From NCBI GenBank assembly GCA_001701295.1, contig DAAV01000156.1, positions 14,293 to 24,887 on the forward strand: a stretch of 10,595 nucleotides of DNA. The letters are read 5' to 3'. Under the pieces are notes generated by a model that saw only the letters and a list, made by a program, of their open reading frames with translations, ran no database searches and was not told where the DNA came from. This document shows, piece by piece, positions 7,093 through 10,595 of this stretch (position 1 is its first letter; every line of letters starts with the position of its first letter). A program made the translations under genes and the position numbers. This stretch comes from Bacteroidales bacterium H10 (GTDB lineage Bacteria > Bacteroidota > Bacteroidia > Bacteroidales > Muribaculaceae).

Positions 7093-7116
7093 AGTCAATG
7101 CGTTTATAATTCACGG

Positions 7117-7148
7117 CAAAGATAGCCGGTTTAGCCGAACTACACAAA
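7117..7148 (-). promoter_or_regulatory. Perfect promoter of the rloA-rloB operon
   Basis: On the minus strand TTTG (7145-7148), a 20-base spacer and TATCTTTG (7117-7124) match the Bacteroidetes consensus exactly. A start near 7111 would leave roughly 20 bases before the ATG at 7092. A consensus promoter suggests steady expression rather than tight silencing. I see no operator-like repeat in the leader. Confidence 0.78.
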
Positions 7149-7158
7149 TTTACGACTC

Positions 7159-7199
7159 AAAAATACTCCGATGCCGTTAAATAATAACGGCATCGGAGT
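7159..7199 (-). terminator. Second terminator upstream of the rlo operon
   Basis: A perfect 15-bp stem (7165-7179 with 7185-7199) closes a five-base loop. On the minus strand it is followed by ATTTTTG (7158-7164). It lies 209 bases beyond the stop of the large gene ending at 7408 and just upstream of the rlo promoter, so it isolates the operon from read-through. Confidence 0.85.
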
Positions 7200-7235
7200 G
7201 CAAATGTTTGTTAGAGTTGTTTCAGCGCCTTTATC

Positions 7236-7272
7236 AGTGCCTCGGAGTGTCGCTGCTCCGACCGGAGGCACT
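7236..7272. other. Hairpin in the 3' region of the large minus-strand gene
   Basis: AGTGCCTC (7236-7243) pairs with GAGGCACT (7265-7272), with GGAG/CTCC inside the stem and a five-base bulge. No T-run follows on either strand, so it is not an intrinsic terminator. It lies between the two terminators and may be a 3'-end structure or nothing functional. Confidence 0.35.
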
Positions 7273-7302
7273 GCTCCCGGGGTGCCGAGGGGGGAGGGAT
7301 GC

Positions 7303-7336
7303 AAAAAAGCTGCGCGGGGCGGGAGCCTCACGCAGC
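7303..7336 (-). terminator. First terminator of the large SusE/F-like gene
   Basis: On the minus strand GCTGCG (complement of 7331-7336) pairs with CGCAGC (complement of 7309-7314) around a GC-rich loop and is followed directly by TTTTTT (7303-7308). It lies 71 bases past the stop codon at 7408. A small ACGGC/GCCGT hairpin (7382-7394) sits between the stop and this terminator. Confidence 0.7.
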
Positions 7337-7407
7337 CAGGATTGCTGTTCGTAATGTCTATTTTTACTGTCTTATCGTTTTACGGCTTCGCCGTCACGCG
7401 ACAGGGA

Positions 7408-10400
7408 TCAGAAAAGAACCTTGTCGGACTTGTCGCCGCGTACGCGGATGTAAACACCGCCCTCTGTCGGATTGTCTACACGCACACCCTGAAGGTTGTA
7501 ATAAACAGTCTCTACAGATGAAGGATCCACATTGCCGTTGATCTCGTCGAGAACCTCACGGAGACCTGTCCATACACCGTCTGAACCTTCACCGGCTCTG
7601 GTCTTCACGTAAAGATCCTGGTTGTTGAACGAGAAGTGATGCTCATCGTTGGCCACATCCACACGCTCCGGCACATACACAGTATATGATGAAATCGGCT
7701 CATTGCGACGTCCGGGGGCGGCATTGATCGGCTGCTTCAAGTGGATAGTCATACGGAACTGCACGAAAGCGGAGTTATCGTCATAAGCCACCTCGCGACG
7801 ATGAGCCGGCACGGTCTCTGTAGCGGGAATCCAGCTCACATACCACTCGTCATCCATATAACCGGGAACTGTAGGATCACCCCAATTACTCTTGCTAAGT
7901 TTCTCACATACATTCCAGCCTTTATCCTTCGAAGCGGATTCAGCGGTCAGCGGCAACACACTGCCGACAGCGTGAAGCTGCTCTGTAGTACGTGTACCCT
8001 CTCCATGGTGAATCGTGATAGTATTGTAGTTGTTGTCGGTCTTGTACAGACGGTAAGCCACGTCCACGCTTGCGACATTGGTAAGATTTGTTATCTCGTC
8101 CGTATTGATATGCACGTGCAGACCTTCTTCCTGCGGGAAGAAATAATAGTGACGCGTCGTGATCGTACGGGTTGAGGTTTTATCGGCATTTGTCATTGCC
8201 TTGTTGAACGTCATGTTGTATTTCGTTCCGGCGGGGTTCTCGAATCCTGAAGGAATCTTGGCTACCCAAACCTTATCATACACTGAAATGTCACGACCGT
8301 TCGGAAGCCTGTCTTCATTGAGTATGGATTTAACTATATCCTGATTTTTGAAGAAAAGATTATTAAGTTCTGCCTCAGACATATTCTTCAGGTCGTACGG
8401 AGCAAGATCCATACCCTCGCCTAAGTTCATGTGCGCGCCGGTATTACCGTTTATATCATAGAAAGGCAATGTGGTGTTGCCATACTCGATGCCGGCCATG
8501 AAGTAATTGTTCGTACTAGGCTTGCCTGAATTGATACGCGCACGTACCCAGTATTCGCTGTTGGTCTCGCCTGACAGAGAAACTTTCATGTCGGGAATTT
8601 CATCTACAGTGGCCTCCGTCATATTGTAGAATATGAAGTAATCTTTCGGAGTTCCGACAAGTTTGATGCGCGGAGCCTCAAGATCGTTGCCGGGATAGAA
8701 CCACAGCTCGGCATTCTCTACTGCGTTGCACTGCGCGTGGAGATTTGAGCCGGGATAGTCGTTACCTATCTTGGTACGTTTTCTGACGCGGTATTCCTTG
8801 CCGTTGAGAATGTCGTCACGTGTGATGCGATTCTGCTTGAATGCTTTATAAGTGTTATCCACTGTACCACCTTCGATCTCATTCTTATCGACAATGACCA
8901 TATGCGAATAGATCTCATTTGCCTCACCGTTCCACGAGCCGCCGCTCACGATCTGGAAGTGGCCGGAGAATAACTGATTCGGGAAACCAGTGAACTTATA
9001 CCAGCCGTCGCCGTCATATTCGAATTTCCAATTGTCCTTTTCGGCATTCCAGCGTCTTTGATTTATTCCTTGCGCGATCGGATCACCGTAGCGGTCAGTA
9101 CCCGAAACTCCGTCAAACTCGTTGGAGTACCAGTTGTTAAGGTCACCGATAAAGTAATAGTTATTGCGAGCAGCAACCACCTCTACAGTCGGGACGGATT
9201 TGTTGAAATGTACAAGGATTGTTATCTCTTCTGCATTCGACGCCTTGTACTGCCATGCAGAGTAAGGATCCTTAGAAACGCCATCATATTTTCCGACTAA
9301 AGCCAGGTAATTGGATGGTATAGATACATTATCCGTATTGTCACCGGGACGATATACTTTACCACGGGCAGACCAGTCGGATTCATTATTCTCATAGAAA
9401 TGGAATGAGAATGCCTCATCTGCGTTATAATTCAGTTTAACCGAGAAGGTTTTTGTCTCAGAGTCGTATGTCATTTTCTGGACATTTTCCCACTCGTCAC
9501 GGCTGTTGCGCATGTAGAGTGTGGAGGGAACGTCGACAGGCGTACCTTCCGACATCTTAGTGAGCGTGAAAGTGACCTTTTTGTTGTCTGCGACATAATC
9601 CGATACTTTTATCACATATTCACCTGTCTCGACTATATTGAAAGCATTATCGTTGCCGACTGTGGTATAGGCCAGCGTACCGGTCGCGTCAACATTGATA
9701 TTGTTTGTGTAGATCGGCCCCATTCCGGTACCACCATTGCTTGCCAAGAAGAAACGGAACTTGCTGTTCGGGGAAGTAACCGTAAACTTATACTCGGCAT
9801 ATTTCCCTTTGGAGGATTCGATCCTCGTCTTTGCCCCATCGTTTCCTTCATTGCCGCTCCATGTACCTCCGATGTAAAGTTCGGGACGCACCACAGCATC
9901 ATCAGCAAGCTTAGTCAGCGTGAACACGACCGTGTTTGCTTCCGGATTATAAGACTCCACATCGATGGCATACGCTCCGGCCTCGTTGATAAAATATCTC
10001 TTGTTTCCGTTAGTAGTGTATTTGATACCGGTCTGGATTGTCTGACCGTACGTATCATTACCCATCCATACACCGCCATTAGGCTCGCTGTAGAAACGGA
10101 AGCCGAACTCATTGTCAACGGTCATGTCCTCCTTGTTGACATAGAACTTATAAGTCTGGTACGAGCCGTTCACATACTGTATCTGATGACGGTTTGCACT
10201 CGCTATTCCGACAAACAGAGTACGATTATAGCTCGAAGGAATCTCATATACAGTCCAAGAACAGGTTGCCGCCTTCCAATCGCTGACAGTGGCGGCCATG
10301 GTTATACAGTTATTGTCACCTTTGGCACTGCTCGTCATTTCCTGTGTATAATTTCCCCACCATTCAGAGCCGTCACTTTTGCCTCGCTCTATCTTTACAG

Positions 10401-10595
10401 TATTCAAGCCTGCTTTAGGAACGACAAATGAATAATATCCCGAATTATCTTTAACCGGAGTACATGAAACTATCGTTCCATCATTAAATATTGCACGGAA
10501 TATAGCATTTTTGTCCTTGAACCCAGCGTTTGGACAGTAATATATCACCTCTCCGTTTTCGAAATAAGAAGAAACAGACCCCCACTCCCCTTCAT
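7408..10595 (-). CDS. Large SusE/SusF-like secreted repeat protein (N-terminus outside window)
   Basis: At least 1061 residues are visible; the frame stays open to the window edge, so the GTG at 10548 is internal and the signal peptide or lipobox is not seen. The chain is a string of beta-rich modules. Two clear repeats of about 105-110 residues lie at 9913-10221 and 9556-9885, sharing YKF.V, F.FRF, G..MG..Y, YTT.GN and a closing FTLTK. A third, diverged module starts LYMRNSRDEWENV (near 9517), and a fourth starts NNYYFIGDLNNW (near 9165), the opening typical of SusE/SusF starch-binding modules. A less clear region follows, then the C-terminal tail YYNLQGVRV...GGVYIRV...KVLF (7411-7515), resembling T9SS-type or Bacteroidales export tails. 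Surface glycan binding is inferred; no catalytic motif is apparent. Two terminators follow the gene. Confidence 0.72.
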   Translation of the reverse strand, partial: EGEWGSVSSYFENGEVIYYCPNAGFKDKNAIFRAIFNDGTIVSCTPVKDNSGYYSFVVPKAGLNTVKIERGKSDGSEWWGNYTQEMTSSAKGDNNCITMAATVSDWKAATCSWTVYEIPSSYNRTLFVGIASANRHQIQYVNGSYQTYKFYVNKEDMTVDNEFGFRFYSEPNGGVWMGNDTYGQTIQTGIKYTTNGNKRYFINEAGAYAIDVESYNPEANTVVFTLTKLADDAVVRPELYIGGTWSGNEGNDGAKTRIESSKGKYAEYKFTVTSPNSKFRFFLASNGGTGMGPIYTNNINVDATGTLAYTTVGNDNAFNIVETGEYVIKVSDYVADNKKVTFTLTKMSEGTPVDVPSTLYMRNSRDEWENVQKMTYDSETKTFSVKLNYNADEAFSFHFYENNESDWSARGKVYRPGDNTDNVSIPSNYLALVGKYDGVSKDPYSAWQYKASNAEEITILVHFNKSVPTVEVVAARNNYYFIGDLNNWYSNEFDGVSGTDRYGDPIAQGINQRRWNAEKDNWKFEYDGDGWYKFTGFPNQLFSGHFQIVSGGSWNGEANEIYSHMVIVDKNEIEGGTVDNTYKAFKQNRITRDDILNGKEYRVRKRTKIGNDYPGSNLHAQCNAVENAELWFYPGNDLEAPRIKLVGTPKDYFIFYNMTEATVDEIPDMKVSLSGETNSEYWVRARINSGKPSTNNYFMAGIEYGNTTLPFYDINGNTGAHMNLGEGMDLAPYDLKNMSEAELNNLFFKNQDIVKSILNEDRLPNGRDISVYDKVWVAKIPSGFENPAGTKYNMTFNKAMTNADKTSTRTITTRHYYFFPQEEGLHVHINTDEITNLTNVASVDVAYRLYKTDNNYNTITIHHGEGTRTTEQLHAVGSVLPLTAESASKDKGWNVCEKLSKSNWGDPTVPGYMDDEWYVSWIPATETVPAHRREVAYDDNSAFVQFRMTIHLKQPINAAPGRRNEPISSYTVYVPERVDVANDEHHFSFNNQDLYVKTRAGEGSDGVWTGLREVLDEINGNVDPSSVETVYYNLQGVRVDNPTEGGVYIRVRGDKSDKVLF
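9556..10221 (-). repeat. Two tandem protein-level repeat modules
   Basis: The encoded segments at 9913-10221 and 9556-9885 align over their whole length: TYKFYV with EYKFTV, FGFRFY with FRFFLA, GGVWMGNDTY with GTGMGPIY, YTTNGN with YTTVGN, NEAGAYAIDV with VETGEYVIKV, and VVFTLTKL with VTFTLTKM. The similarity is in protein, not obvious in DNA, so the duplication is old. The modules look like carbohydrate-binding beta-sandwich domains of the SusE/F type. Confidence 0.75.

Noticed and set aside
7093..7098. TTG start two codons upstream for the rloA product
   Set aside because: The ATG at 7092 gives the MLLRF start usual for this ATPase family.
7171..7521. 116-residue plus-strand reading frame
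   Set aside because: It runs through two terminator hairpins and into the end of the large minus-strand gene; its residue makeup is that of a shadow frame.
10546..10548. GTG as start of the large minus-strand protein
   Set aside because: The frame continues open for 15 more codons to the window edge and no signal peptide follows the GTG, so the true start is outside.
1..10595. CRISPR array or insertion sequence
   Set aside because: No regularly spaced direct repeats and no transposase-like protein are visible on either strand.

Overview
The window looks like a chromosome segment from a gut-type Bacteroidales bacterium, perhaps Muribaculaceae (moderate confidence). Three lines of evidence support this. 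Promoters of the Bacteroidetes type (TTTG, 19-21 bases, TAnnTTTG) sit in front of genes. Start codons lie in A/T-rich leaders without Shine-Dalgarno sequences. A SusE/SusF-like secreted protein ends in a C-terminal tail (YYNLQGVRV...GGVYIRV...KVLF) typical of that group's exported proteins.

Layout. Positions 1 to about 24 look like the last bases of a 23S rRNA. A hairpin-rich spacer follows in which I see no 5S rRNA. Next come a tRNA-Gly(GCC) with an unusual acceptor stem (223-297) and a terminator hairpin. On the plus strand, 414-2192 encodes an LtaS-like membrane phosphotransferase/sulfatase-superfamily enzyme. The gene-free stretch 2193-2666 has a perfect Bacteroidetes promoter, several hairpins and a terminator-like stem, so it may encode a small RNA of about 230 nt. 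It ends in a perfect 48-base palindrome that can serve as a terminator for both strands. From 2667 to the right edge every gene is on the minus strand: a periplasmic M3 peptidase (dcp-like, own promoter), a tight two-gene operon rloA-rloB (own perfect promoter), and a large repeat-bearing carbohydrate-binding-like protein whose N-terminus lies outside the window.

How the genes work together. Most neighbours are functionally independent: translation RNA, envelope polymer modification, periplasmic peptide breakdown, and a surface glycan-utilisation protein. The accessory module is rloA-rloB (5061-7092). It pairs an SMC/ABC-like AAA ATPase with a Toprim-like RloB nuclease candidate, the same architecture as the AbiL (AbiLi/AbiLii) anti-phage system and the wider ATPase-plus-Toprim group (OLD, PARIS, retron-Eco8 effectors). 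It is insulated upstream by two tandem terminators and is the best candidate for a defence system here. It belongs to a known architecture rather than an unknown one.
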